This document shows positions 44,391-53,908 of a stretch of 64,000 bases of DNA, one piece after another; positions within the stretch are counted from its first letter, which is position 1; every line of letters starts with the position of its first letter. Location of the stretch: positions 1,178,001 to 1,242,000 of the forward strand of contig NZ_JACVFC010000001.1 in NCBI RefSeq assembly GCF_014529935.1, read 5' to 3'. The DNA is from Chitinophaga qingshengii. GTDB taxonomy: Bacteria; Bacteroidota; Bacteroidia; Chitinophagales; Chitinophagaceae. A model generated the notes under the pieces. It had not been told where the DNA came from. It ran no database searches and saw only the letters and a list, made by a program, of their open reading frames with translations. The translations under genes were made by a program, and so were the position numbers.

Positions 44391-45548
44391 CATGGCCGTG
44401 TCCAGGCGTTTGGAAACTTCCTCAGCGGAGAAACATTGCAGGAAAGTATTCTTCGCCATGTCACACTGCTTTTTGTAGAAATCATGGTCCTGTAAAAGCT
44501 GATCTACAAATTGTGCAAAATGGCCGGGCGTTTCAGCCACCAGGCAACCGTTATTGCTTTTAAACGGTAAGCCATCTGTTCCTCTTTCCGTACATACTAC
44601 CGGCAGGCCGTGCGACAAGGCCTCCACCACTTTTACCTTCACGCCGGTTCCTTCCAGCATAGGCGACAAAGCCACACGGGCATTGACATACATCGTTTCC
44701 AGGTGCTGAACGTAAGGAATAAGTGTTACGTTTGGCAGGTCTTTGGGCACATGGCCGGTAATAGAGCCTACCACCGCCAGCCTGATATCAGGAGACAGCA
44801 ATGGATACACTTCACTGAAGAACCAGGCCGCCGACATAATGTTCTTAGCGTTATCACTGGCTACGTATACAAGATCATATTCCGGCGTTGCCTTGCTGCT
44901 GACAGGTATAGGATCAGGCAGCATCATAGGAATGTATTTTACGCGGTCACCCAGGAACTGAGAGAAAAAATAACTCTCTTCCGGCGAAATGGCCCATACC
45001 TGGTCAAAAAGCTCCAGGCGCCTTAACTCATCGCCCAGCGCCACGCTTACGTCAAACCCAGGCTCATGCTGAAGCAGTGAGGATTCCAGGTCATGTGTAT
45101 CTATGATGGTCAGCGATTTGGCAGCAAGGGGATTTTTATAGATCAGGTCGGCCCAGAAAGCATAGCTGATGATAATATAATCGTAATGCTTCCGGGAAAG
45201 CACCTCATTGAACTGCTGCTGCAGATGTAAAGTTACGCGGTTAAGAATCCCTCCTTTCGGGCTGGTTTTCCTGATGAATGATTTGTTCCTGAGTTTATAT
45301 CCAAAAAAATAAGAAACCGGATTCTTTTTCTTCGGTTTCCTTTCCAGCAGGTATACTTCATTTACCAGGCCTGTTTCCTTCAACCCGGCTATCCCTTCAT
45401 CAGTAAAGGTTCCCCAGTGTTTTTCGGACACAAAATCGACTTCCAGGTTTCTTTTTTTGAAATATTCCAGGAAACCTAAAGCTCTGGTCACATTGCCTGC
45501 ATTTTTCGACAATGGGTTGACCGGAAAATAGAACAATAATCGCTTCAC
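44376..45548 (-). CDS. GT4-like glycosyltransferase, paralogue 3 of 3 (inverted)
   Basis: A 390-residue GT-B protein with the same plan as the two genes at 40915-43302: LLFYFPVNPLSKNAGNVTRA, TIIDTHDLESSLLQHEPGFD, YVASDNAKNIMSAAWFFSEV and the donor motif GTGVKVKVVEALSHGLPVVC. The second position of the N-terminal motif has diverged (AGNVTR for SGAQTR), so it is the most distant of the three. It is inverted and overlaps the GT2 gene tail to tail by 15 bp. DUF493 lies 26 bp upstream and is probably cotranscribed. Confidence 0.82.
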   Translation of the reverse strand: MKRLLFYFPVNPLSKNAGNVTRALGFLEYFKKRNLEVDFVSEKHWGTFTDEGIAGLKETGLVNEVYLLERKPKKKNPVSYFFGYKLRNKSFIRKTSPKGGILNRVTLHLQQQFNEVLSRKHYDYIIISYAFWADLIYKNPLAAKSLTIIDTHDLESSLLQHEPGFDVSVALGDELRRLELFDQVWAISPEESYFFSQFLGDRVKYIPMMLPDPIPVSSKATPEYDLVYVASDNAKNIMSAAWFFSEVYPLLSPDIRLAVVGSITGHVPKDLPNVTLIPYVQHLETMYVNARVALSPMLEGTGVKVKVVEALSHGLPVVCTERGTDGLPFKSNNGCLVAETPGHFAQFVDQLLQDHDFYKKQCDMAKNTFLQCFSAEEVSKRLDTAMSITG

Positions 45549-45574
45549 CTATAAAAAATTAAAACGTATGGTCT

Positions 45575-45880
45575 TTATAACATAATGACAGAGTCGATCT
45601 TCGACACTTCTTTGTAATAGTTGATCACTTCTTCTTCGTTCTGCACCAGCAGCTTTATGGTAAATGATCTGTATTTCCCGTTAGAAGAATTGATAGCAGT
45701 GATCTCCGCCGGCGTACCGGCAAATACCGATTTCAACGCAGCGATCTTTTCTTCCTCCGCCTTCACGATGAACTTAAAGGTATAGATAGCAGGAGAGATG
45801 ATAGACTGTTGCAATAGCGCCCGAAAATTCTCATATGGATCTCCGCTCAAGTTGGCATCTCTCTTCTCTTCAATTGCCAT
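45575..45880 (-). CDS. DUF493 family protein (YbeD-like)
   Basis: A 101-residue soluble protein with a ferredoxin-like ACT-type pattern: IYTFKFIVKAEEEKIAALKS, SNGKYRSFTIKLLVQNEEEV and YYKEVSKIDSVIML at the end, the usual length for DUF493/YbeD. The family is conserved but its function is unknown; an allosteric or regulatory role has been suggested from the fold. The start is a clear ATG at 45878-45880. It sits upstream of the inverted glycosyltransferase. Confidence 0.85.
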   Translation of the reverse strand: MAIEEKRDANLSGDPYENFRALLQQSIISPAIYTFKFIVKAEEEKIAALKSVFAGTPAEITAINSSNGKYRSFTIKLLVQNEEEVINYYKEVSKIDSVIML

Positions 45881-46066
45881 TTTCTGTGTTTATTAAGTAC
45901 AAAACCTGCAAATTAACCAATTTTAGGCGCTTACAGCCAACACATTAATAATAAAATGATATTATTTTGCAAAAGTTACTTCATCAATAGTTTTGTGCGG
46001 GACAGCAGATTGGAAACACAGGAGGCAGACGAAGGCTGGGGCGTAATATTGTTTAGATAAAATGAG

Positions 46067-46100
46067 GCGGGCCTGAAAGCCTTTATGGCTTCAGGCCCGC
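46067..46100 (-). terminator. Hairpin terminator of the response regulator gene
   Basis: GCGGGCCTGAA (46067-46077) pairs with TTCAGGCCCGC (46090-46100), extended by GCC/GGC after a one-base bulge. The minus-strand T-run is weak (CATTTTATC). Confidence 0.65.
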
Positions 46101-46111
46101 TCCTGATATGT

Positions 46112-46780
46112 TTAACGGTTGTAGTATTTATTCACCGCATCGGTCCGGCTCCGGACATGCAGCTTTTCATAAATATTATGAACGTGCCGTCTTACTGTTT
46201 CTATACTGATAAACAGGTTGCTGGCAATTTCCTTGTAGAGGAATCCTTTGGATAACTGGTCCAGGATTTCTTTCTCACGCGTAGTCAACGCTTCCAGTGC
46301 AGGATTGGGTTTGGCCTGTTTCTGGAAAAAAGCCACTACCCTTCTGGCAATCTGCGAACTCATAGGAGAACCTCCTTCATGCAGGTCTCTGATGGCTTCC
46401 AGCAATTCACCGGGAGAGGTTTTTTTGAGGATGTACCCACTGGCGCCAGCTTCCAGCGCCATGAAAATTTTGTCGTCATCTTCATATACAGTGAGCATCA
46501 TAAACTGCATGTCCTGGTACTCTGCTTTCAACCGGGCAATACATTCAATACCATTCATCCCACCGGGAAGATTAAAATCCATCAATACCACGTTGGGCAG
46601 CAACTGAGGGATTTGCTCCAGTGCGGTTTCTGCATTATTGAAGGTGCCAACACAGGCATAACCGTCAGAACCATTAATCAGCAATTCCATAGCCGTGCGA
46701 ATATCATGGTTATCCTCTACTATTGCAATAGAAATGATGTCCATGTTATCCTGGGCCTTCTTCTTTGAGTATACCGTCAT
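46112..46780 (-). CDS. NarL/LuxR-type response regulator
   Basis: A 222-residue regulator. The receiver domain has IAIVEDN, the phosphoacceptor in VVLMDFNLPGG (Asp68 counting from this start) and the lysine in YILKKTSPGELL. The LuxR helix-turn-helix has LTTREKEILDQLSKGFLYKEIA and ISIETVRRHVHNIYEKL. An ATG at 46744 (MDIISI) is an alternative start, with the longer N-terminus adding 12 polar residues. A -7 box TACATTTG (46826 to 46819) just after the kinase stop gives it its own promoter as well as possible readthrough. Its partner is the kinase encoded upstream. Confidence 0.9.
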   Translation of the reverse strand: MTVYSKKKAQDNMDIISIAIVEDNHDIRTAMELLINGSDGYACVGTFNNAETALEQIPQLLPNVVLMDFNLPGGMNGIECIARLKAEYQDMQFMMLTVYEDDDKIFMALEAGASGYILKKTSPGELLEAIRDLHEGGSPMSSQIARRVVAFFQKQAKPNPALEALTTREKEILDQLSKGFLYKEIASNLFISIETVRRHVHNIYEKLHVRSRTDAVNKYYNR

Positions 46781-46827
46781 GTTTATAGGAATTATAACAC
46801 TTAAATGTTACTTAAAACAAATGTATG

Positions 46828-49800
46828 TTAATTTAGTGGGATATCGAGAAAAACTATTGTTCCATTGTTGGAAGTAATATCTGCATTGCCACCAACAGCC
46901 ATCATTCGCTTCTGGATATTTTTCAACCCGTTGCCAAACAAACGGACCTTCTCCTGGTCGAAACCTTTTCCATTGTCTTTAATCATGATCGTCATGTTTT
47001 TATGCATTTTCACTTCTATGATCACCTCCGTGGCCTTGGCATGTTTCATCACATTATGCAACGATTCCTTCACGGCCAGGTAAATGTTCCGCCGGGTACC
47101 ACCGCTAAGTTTGATGTCCGGAATAACTTCAGGGAAGAAAAATTGATGCGAGATGTGCGCATGCTCCAGGAAGTCGGCCGCAAAACTGCGCATATAAGCG
47201 ATCAGATTCGCCAGGGAATCATTGGAAGAATTCATCGCCCAGATGATCTCACTCATCTTGTCGATCATCTCCCCGGCTGTTTCACTAATCCGCTCAATCT
47301 CTTTCGTTTGAGAGGTATCCGGTATCTTTCTTTTGGCTATTTCGCTCAACAGTCTGATCGTGGACAAACCAGACCCCAGGTCATCGTGCATATCGCTGGA
47401 GATACGCGCCCGCTCCTGATCTACTGCCTGCTCTTTCTCCAACTTCAATTTCTCATGCCTGATTTTATAATCAAGATACAACGTAGAGAAATAATATGCA
47501 ATGCCTAATAACAACAACAACAATAAAAACCTGAACCACAAGGATTGCCAGAACGGTATACGGATCTGGATCTCCAGCGTGGTAGGCGTAGTATTCCAGC
47601 TGTCGTCATTATTGGATGCTTTTACTTTAAAGATATAACTGCCGGGATGCAGGTTGGTATAACGCGCCATCCGGAAAGTTCCTGCTTCTACCCAATCTTC
47701 ATCGGCTCCCTCCAACTTATACTGTACCTTGTTTTTCAAAGGGTTGGTATACTCCAGCGGCACAAATTCAATGGCGATCGTATTCTGATTGTAAGGCAGC
47801 TCTACCCGCTTCAGCAGCGAAACAGCGGTATCGGATTCATAAGGTTTGTCCAGCACTTCCATCCGCCGGATAATCACTTTGGAATTAAAAGGGTTTTTCC
47901 GGAAATCTTTCGGATAAAAACCATTCACGCCACGGATACCGCCAAAAAACAACTCGCCGTCAATGGATTTATAAAAGGCGCCGGTATTAAATTCGTTGGA
48001 CTGCAGCCCGTCTTCATGATTAAACGTGGTAATCTCCCGGGTAACCGGATTGATCTGCGTAACACCTTTGTTATGACTCACCCAGATACGGTCTTTATCA
48101 TCCAGCAGCACACCATACAGATAATCGTTGATCAGTTTCGGATAGTCGTAGCTGTTATAATGTATTTTCAGCCGCTCGTTGGCATCAAATACAAACAGGC
48201 CTTTATTGGTAGCTACCAGCAATTCTTTATGCGGTGTTTTGTTGATGCCCTTCACCGAAGTGCCATCGGGCAACCTAACATACTTCCAGTGAGAGTCCGG
48301 TAAATGTTTGATGTACAATGCCGATTTCGTACCTACGTACTGGTTACCCATATGATCTTCATAGTAGGTGGTCAGCAGCTCGTCTTTAAAATCATGCACA
48401 ACGGACACCGTATAGTCGCTACCGTTCCATTCATGAAAACGCAGCAGGTAGCAGCCATAGTTAAAATACAATTCCCCATTGGCCCGTTTAAACAGGAATG
48501 GGAATGGATCCCGCTGCTGGGGCAGGTTCAGCGCGTTCACCTTACTGGTCAGGTCACGGAAACCTTTGGTCTGTACGTTAAACAACCCGATATGCATACC
48601 GGAAAAATGCAGCCACAGGTGTTCAAAATCTTCCCGGCAGATAGCTCCCAGGTCATTGCCCGGAAACTTATGCGGATACAATTCATTGCTGATCCTTTCC
48701 AGGAACCGGCCCCCGTCTGCATAGATATTCAGCCCATCACGCATCAGGCCCACATACAGTTTGCCGTCATCGTGCTTGTACACGGACTGTACCATGTTGT
48801 GAGAAATATACGGGGAACGGTACAGGTTAAATACCTTTTTGTGGGGAGAATATTTTTTCAGTCCATCACCATCAGTACCTACCCACATGTTATCAGAGCC
48901 ATCACGGTAGAGGTAGCTAACAAGGTTAAAGGAACGGGTTTCAAAAGTATTGAAACTCACGATATGCCGTACAATCTCATTGCGGGCGATACTATAAATA
49001 AGGATGCCGTCTGTACCGCCAATCCAGGCGTTGCCGTCATGGTCAATCTCCATGACGTTCGGCCTGAAGCTATCGCCCCATTCGTTGTGGTAGTCATAAC
49101 TCAGGTCACTGAATTTATTCCGTCGTTTGTCGAATACCACAATATGGCCTTCGCTGACGATCAATATGGAATCGGCATTCAGGTTCCGCATGATCGGATT
49201 TTTGCCTACCCCGGGCAGACAATAGGTTTGTAACCGTAAAGTCTTGATATCGAGTGCCAGCAGCTCCCCTTCGTCGCCGCTCATCCAGATGGTATTGCCG
49301 TCTTTGAGCAGGGCAGCAGGAATGATGCCCATCCGCTGGAACTGCGGCGGATACAGGATAATACGCCGGGTGGCGTAGGTGCTGTCATCCAGCACGTAAA
49401 GACCTTTCATGGGACGCCATACCCAAAGCGTCCGGGTAGTGGGGTCTTCTCCCAATATCCGGTATTTCACATTGGCATCCCGTTCCTGCGCATTTACGTT
49501 GGACGTATCCACCAACACATTCCGGAAATTATTACGGTATTTGTCATACAGACTGATACCGTTATTATGGGCCAGCAGCAGCTGACGGTGGCTATCGAGG
49601 TAGAAGGAATACCCTTTGTATCCTTTCAGGTCAAACTGATTGATCACGGCCCTGTTGCCATTGCTGCCACGTGGTACCAGCTCTCCTCTTCCCTCTCCTG
49701 CCCTCAGTTGGGAACTGGGCTTAAAACGGTATTCATTGAAAGTATAGCCATCAAACCGGTTGATCCCATCGCGGGTAGCAATCCAGAGAAAACCCTGATC

Positions 49801-49962
49801 ATCCTGGGTGATATCGAAAACGGTGCTTTGAGAAAGTCCGTCATTCACACTGTAGCTGTCAAAAATATACGGCTTATCCTGTGCATATAGCATGCTGGTG
49901 CCCATTAGAAGGACGCATAGGCTCAGGTGAAAAAGTTTTTTCAATTGGCGGGAATGAAGCAC
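46828..49962 (-). CDS. Propeller-sensor histidine kinase (Y_Y_Y, HisKA_3)
   Basis: A 1044-residue membrane sensor. A signal peptide (LFHLSLCVLLMGTSMLYA) leads into a periplasmic two-component propeller of about 700 residues with repeated GLWIATRDGINRFDG-type blades. A Y_Y_Y domain follows (KVKASNNDDSWN). One membrane helix (LWFRFLLLLLLLGIAYYF) precedes the cytoplasmic kinase, whose HisKA_3 H-box is ARISSDMHDDLGSGLSTIR and whose ATPase domain ends with DNGKGFD. There is no attached receiver or AraC domain, so it is not a hybrid of the polysaccharide-utilisation type; it acts through the separate NarL-type regulator. TATATTTG (50013 to 50006) is the -7 box. Confidence 0.88.
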   Translation of the reverse strand: MLHSRQLKKLFHLSLCVLLMGTSMLYAQDKPYIFDSYSVNDGLSQSTVFDITQDDQGFLWIATRDGINRFDGYTFNEYRFKPSSQLRAGEGRGELVPRGSNGNRAVINQFDLKGYKGYSFYLDSHRQLLLAHNNGISLYDKYRNNFRNVLVDTSNVNAQERDANVKYRILGEDPTTRTLWVWRPMKGLYVLDDSTYATRRIILYPPQFQRMGIIPAALLKDGNTIWMSGDEGELLALDIKTLRLQTYCLPGVGKNPIMRNLNADSILIVSEGHIVVFDKRRNKFSDLSYDYHNEWGDSFRPNVMEIDHDGNAWIGGTDGILIYSIARNEIVRHIVSFNTFETRSFNLVSYLYRDGSDNMWVGTDGDGLKKYSPHKKVFNLYRSPYISHNMVQSVYKHDDGKLYVGLMRDGLNIYADGGRFLERISNELYPHKFPGNDLGAICREDFEHLWLHFSGMHIGLFNVQTKGFRDLTSKVNALNLPQQRDPFPFLFKRANGELYFNYGCYLLRFHEWNGSDYTVSVVHDFKDELLTTYYEDHMGNQYVGTKSALYIKHLPDSHWKYVRLPDGTSVKGINKTPHKELLVATNKGLFVFDANERLKIHYNSYDYPKLINDYLYGVLLDDKDRIWVSHNKGVTQINPVTREITTFNHEDGLQSNEFNTGAFYKSIDGELFFGGIRGVNGFYPKDFRKNPFNSKVIIRRMEVLDKPYESDTAVSLLKRVELPYNQNTIAIEFVPLEYTNPLKNKVQYKLEGADEDWVEAGTFRMARYTNLHPGSYIFKVKASNNDDSWNTTPTTLEIQIRIPFWQSLWFRFLLLLLLLGIAYYFSTLYLDYKIRHEKLKLEKEQAVDQERARISSDMHDDLGSGLSTIRLLSEIAKRKIPDTSQTKEIERISETAGEMIDKMSEIIWAMNSSNDSLANLIAYMRSFAADFLEHAHISHQFFFPEVIPDIKLSGGTRRNIYLAVKESLHNVMKHAKATEVIIEVKMHKNMTIMIKDNGKGFDQEKVRLFGNGLKNIQKRMMAVGGNADITSNNGTIVFLDIPLN

Positions 49963-50005
49963 GCTGATTTAGTTATTGACAGTAAGCTGGTTTAGGCTGT
50001 TTTTG

Positions 50006-50013
50006 CAAATATA
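50006..50013 (-). promoter_or_regulatory. -7 box of the sensor kinase gene
   Basis: TATATTTG on the minus strand matches TAnnTTTG and lies 43 bp before the ATG, supporting the full-length start. Confidence 0.65.
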
Positions 50014-50143
50014 TAATTCTACGCCACACTTTAAAGCTATTTTGTAATTTTCTTGCGGTTTAACAGATTGGAAATAAATATTATAATTAATGCCCATACT
50101 TTCTAATTGCTTTCAACAGGCTTCTTTTATCGCTTTCAGGAAG

Positions 50144-51169
50144 ATGATTTCCGCGAAACAAATACTGACCCGTAGCCTGCTGCTGATGCCGCTTCTGGCC
50201 GGTATGCTTTCCTCATCGGCACAAAAACAACTCCACATAACAGTGGCACAGCCCCCGCTGAAAAGCATAAGGGGACTGAGCGCTGTCAGTGATGACATTG
50301 TATGGGCTTCTGGCACCGGTGGTATGGTAGGTCGCAGCCTGGACGGGGGCAACACCTGGGAATGGCACCAGGTAAAAGCCTGCGACAGCTGCGATTGGCG
50401 CTCCCTGTACGCCTTCAACGACCGTAAGGCGGTCGTAATCAACGCCGGTGAGCCGGCGCATGTGTTCCTGACGGAAGATGGTGGAACATCCTGGCAAAAG
50501 GTATACTTCAACGCCACACCCGGTATTTTCTTTGATGCGGTAGCTTTTTATAATGACCGGGAAGGCATGGCTCTTGGCGACCCGCTACAGCAGCACTTTG
50601 CAGTACTCCGTACCCATGATGGTGGCCAAACCTGGCAAATGGATGCCCCTGCTGTTTCCCCTGCGGCTGTTGCCGGCGAATCCATCTTCGCAGCCAGCGG
50701 TACCGGTCTCATTGCCCGCAAAGGACTGACAGCCTTCGTCACCGGTGGCACCGTAGCACGCCTGCATACACTTTCCGGCGACCGCTGGAGCAGCAGCCCG
50801 TTACCATTGTTACAGGGCCAGCCCAGCGCCGGCGCATTTTCTGTCGCTTTCCTGGACAACCGTACCGGCATTGTGGTAGGTGGTGACTATAGAAATGATA
50901 CGCTTCGCCGGCAAAACTGCCTGTTAACCAGCGACGGCGGTCGTACCTGGACCATACCGCATACGGCTCCGGGCGGTTTTAAATCGGCCGTTACCTGGTA
51001 TAATTCCCGGGTGTTGGTCACTACCGGTACCTCCGGCACCGATATTTCACTCAACGGTGGCAAGGACTGGCAGCGGATTGGAGAAGGATTTCATTGCGTA
51101 GTAAAAGCAAGAAAAGGAAAACGCCTATTTTTGGCAGGCAAATCCATCGCATATTTAGAGATTTTCTGA
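50144..51169 (+). CDS. Secreted BNR/YCF48-type beta-propeller protein
   Basis: A 341-residue secreted protein (signal peptide LLLMPLLAGMLSSSAQ). Five Asp-box-like blades are visible: SLDGGNTW, TEDGGTSW, THDGGQTW, TSDGGRTW and SLNGGKDW. This is the BNR/sialidase-like or YCF48 repeat fold, often a binding or assembly module. No sialidase arginine triad is evident. The start ATG 50144 has an AGGAAG Shine-Dalgarno sequence immediately upstream; the frame open from 50090 would move the signal peptide inward. It is divergent from the kinase gene. Its last codons run into the palindrome at 51153-51243. Confidence 0.78.
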   Translation: MISAKQILTRSLLLMPLLAGMLSSSAQKQLHITVAQPPLKSIRGLSAVSDDIVWASGTGGMVGRSLDGGNTWEWHQVKACDSCDWRSLYAFNDRKAVVINAGEPAHVFLTEDGGTSWQKVYFNATPGIFFDAVAFYNDREGMALGDPLQQHFAVLRTHDGGQTWQMDAPAVSPAAVAGESIFAASGTGLIARKGLTAFVTGGTVARLHTLSGDRWSSSPLPLLQGQPSAGAFSVAFLDNRTGIVVGGDYRNDTLRRQNCLLTSDGGRTWTIPHTAPGGFKSAVTWYNSRVLVTTGTSGTDISLNGGKDWQRIGEGFHCVVKARKGKRLFLAGKSIAYLEIF

Positions 51170-51505
51170 TTTGCGATTTTTTGATTTCGGGAATGCCGGG
51201 CCTTTTCTAAATCCCAAAATCGAAAATCAAAAAATCCCTAAATAAAAAGGTGCTCCTGGAAAGGCGCACCCGTAAAAATAGGTTAAAGCAAAAAGTACAT
51301 TTACCATATGAAGTTACTAACTAATCAAGTCACTTTTCGTTCTTTTTTGTCAAAAGAATGATTTAAACAGTAAACGCAGGATTATGCGCCTCTAACGCGA
51401 ATGTCTGCACTACTGTGATTTTTTTATGTAATTTAAGACCATGCAACAGCCGGGAGTTAATCCGGTATAAAACAAGCTGTTGTTCGTGATTCACAAAAAG
51501 AGATT
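51153..51505. repeat. Imperfect palindrome and gene-free spacer before the alpha-glucosidase
   Basis: Bases 51153-51187 and 51217-51243 form an imperfect inverted repeat of GATTTTTTGATTT-type units. The segment around 51174-51193 repeats the one at 34038-34057 almost exactly. The left arm overlaps the 3' end of the propeller gene. From 51244 to 51505 there is one weak hairpin (GGTGC/GCACC near 51249-51270) and nothing else recognisable; no TAnnTTTG box was found before the GH31 gene. Confidence 0.6.
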
Positions 51506-53908
51506 ATGCAAGTTGAAACCTCGTCCAGTAAATACGGCATCAAACATTATCCTGATGCTATCAAAGAATGGAAAAAAGAAGGAAACTATTTTTGTTTTTA
51601 TACCAGCGAAACCATTTTGGAAGTAAGGGTAATCGCCGACAAGATCATCCGTTTCCGTTACGCTGCCGACGGTACTTTCCAGCGTGACTTTTCCTACGCC
51701 ACCAGCGATACCCTCGAAGAATCTCCCATCAGCTTTGGCATAAAGGAATGGGAAGAGACTTTTGAAATATATACCGATGTGCTCAAAGTATTCATTGCCC
51801 GGGACAACCTGCGTATTACCATTACCGATAAAGACGGGAAGGTGATCAACCAGGATGAGATGGGCTTCCACTGGCAGCATTACCTGCAAAAAGGGGGTAA
51901 AATCGTTTATTGCAGTAAACTGGTACAGGAAGAAGAATGTTTTTACGGCCTGGGGGATAAACCAACGGAACTGAATCTCCGTGGCAAACGCCTCGAAAAT
52001 TACGGAACGGACGCTTACGGCTACCAGAAAGACACCGATCCGCTATACCGCAACATTCCTTTTTATTACGGGTTGCATAACGGTATCGGCTATGGTATCT
52101 TCTTCGATAATACTTTCCGCACCATCTTCGATTTCGGTAAGGAAAGAGAAGACGCCTGCAGCTTCTGGGCCAGGGGCGGAGAAATGAACTACTATTTTAT
52201 CTACGGCCCTGAACTGCTGGATGTGGCCGCCTCCTACACGCGCATCACCGGTACACCGGAGTTGCCGCCCCTGTGGACGCTGGGCTATCACCAATGCCGC
52301 TGGAGCTATTACCCGGACACGCGTGTCCGGGAAATAGCCGCCGAATTCAGGAACCGCAATATTCCCTGCGATGTCATTTACCTCGACATTGACTATATGG
52401 AAGGTTTCCGTTGTTTTACCTGGAGCAAGGAATATTTCCCGGACCCGGCCGGACTCATCAGAGACCTGGCTGCGCAAGGTTTTAAAGTCGTGGTTATCAT
52501 CGATCCGGGTATTAAAGTAGATCCGGATTACGCCATTTATCAGGAAGGCGTTAAAAACAACTACTTCTGCAAACGTGCCGACGGCGCGCTGATGGAAGGC
52601 GATGTATGGCCGGGCAAATGCGTGTTTCCCGATTTCACCAATCCGGAAGTCCGGGAATGGTGGAGCAGTCTCTTTAAAGGCCTCGCCGAAACCGGCGTGC
52701 GTGGCGTATGGAACGATATGAATGAACCCGCCGTTTTTGAAATGGGTACCTTCCCCGAAGATGTACGCCATGATTATGACGGCGAAGAAGTGAGTCACCG
52801 TAAAGCACACAACATATACGGCCACCTGATGAGTAAGGCCACCGCAGCGGGCATGAAAAAATACCTGTTGCCTAACCGGCCTTTCCTCATTACCCGTTCC
52901 TGCTACGCCGGCGCCCAACGCTGGTCTTCCGTATGGACCGGCGACAACGTGTCCAGCTGGGAACATCTGTGGCTGGCCACCATACAGTGCCAGCGCCTCG
53001 CAGTGTCCGGGCTATCCTTCGCCGGCAGCGATATCGGTGGTTTCATCGGCGAACCCGACGGAGAACTGTATACCCGCTGGATTCAGTTGGCTACCTTCCA
53101 TCCGTTGATGCGTACCCATTCCGCCAGCAACGAAACCGGCTTTAACCAGGAGCCCTGGAGCTTTGGCCCCGATTATGAAAAAGTAGTCGCTAAATTCATC
53201 TCCCTGCGTTATGAACTGCTGCCTTATCTATACACCACCTTCTGGCAATACGCTACACACGGCACCCCCATGTTGCGCCCGCTGGCATTTGTGGCGCAGC
53301 ACGATGCGGCCACCCACAACTGCACCCACGAATTTATGATGGGTGATGCGTTGCTGATCAGCCATGTAAGTGAAGAAGGCATGAAGGAAAAAGCAGTCTA
53401 CCTCCCACAGGGGCAATGGTACTACTTCTGGAATGACACCCTATTCCAGGGAGGTCAACAGGTAACCGTTGCCACCCCGCTGGAAGAAATGCCGCTGTTT
53501 GTAAAAGCCGGCAGTGTAGTTCCCCGTTACCCGGTGATGCAACATACCAGTCAGGCGCCCGTGACCGAAATGCTGCTGCACGTGTATTATGGCGATGCCG
53601 TCACACTCAGTACCCTGTACGAAGATGCCGGTGATCACTACGGTTACAAGAATGGCCAGTATAATGTCATCAACTTCAAACAAATGTCTACAGCAACACA
53701 ATTTGTGCTGAAGAAAAAGTACTACATCAACTACGAAACAGCGTATAGCCATCACCGTATTGTCCTGCATGGCCTGCCCTTCCAGGCCGGCACCGTGCTG
53801 GTAGACGGAGCACCACTGACCTTGAACAACGACAACCACTTGCCGGACGGCACTATTTCGTTTATAGTGGACCGCGGGTTTGAGAATATTACGATACAGC
53901 AAGCGTAA
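51506..53908 (+). CDS. GH31 alpha-glucosidase
   Basis: An 800-residue glycoside hydrolase. The N-terminal beta-sandwich runs to about 230. The (beta/alpha)8 barrel has the nucleophile Asp404 in GVWNDMNEP and the acid/base Asp480 in VWTGDN. The active-site loop PLWTLGYHQCRWSYY is present, followed by two C-terminal beta domains. No signal peptide is seen, so the enzyme is cytoplasmic, acting on imported maltose-type oligosaccharides or related alpha-glucosides. With glgB 5 kb away, both act on alpha-glucans, but there is no operon link. A tandem repeat array starts within the last codons of this gene. Confidence 0.9.
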   Translation: MQVETSSSKYGIKHYPDAIKEWKKEGNYFCFYTSETILEVRVIADKIIRFRYAADGTFQRDFSYATSDTLEESPISFGIKEWEETFEIYTDVLKVFIARDNLRITITDKDGKVINQDEMGFHWQHYLQKGGKIVYCSKLVQEEECFYGLGDKPTELNLRGKRLENYGTDAYGYQKDTDPLYRNIPFYYGLHNGIGYGIFFDNTFRTIFDFGKEREDACSFWARGGEMNYYFIYGPELLDVAASYTRITGTPELPPLWTLGYHQCRWSYYPDTRVREIAAEFRNRNIPCDVIYLDIDYMEGFRCFTWSKEYFPDPAGLIRDLAAQGFKVVVIIDPGIKVDPDYAIYQEGVKNNYFCKRADGALMEGDVWPGKCVFPDFTNPEVREWWSSLFKGLAETGVRGVWNDMNEPAVFEMGTFPEDVRHDYDGEEVSHRKAHNIYGHLMSKATAAGMKKYLLPNRPFLITRSCYAGAQRWSSVWTGDNVSSWEHLWLATIQCQRLAVSGLSFAGSDIGGFIGEPDGELYTRWIQLATFHPLMRTHSASNETGFNQEPWSFGPDYEKVVAKFISLRYELLPYLYTTFWQYATHGTPMLRPLAFVAQHDAATHNCTHEFMMGDALLISHVSEEGMKEKAVYLPQGQWYYFWNDTLFQGGQQVTVATPLEEMPLFVKAGSVVPRYPVMQHTSQAPVTEMLLHVYYGDAVTLSTLYEDAGDHYGYKNGQYNVINFKQMSTATQFVLKKKYYINYETAYSHHRIVLHGLPFQAGTVLVDGAPLTLNNDNHLPDGTISFIVDRGFENITIQQA

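Noticed and set aside
46828..49962. Hybrid two-component system of the SusR type
   Set aside because: The propeller and Y_Y_Y parts match, but the protein lacks receiver and AraC domains and uses a HisKA_3 kinase with a separate regulator.
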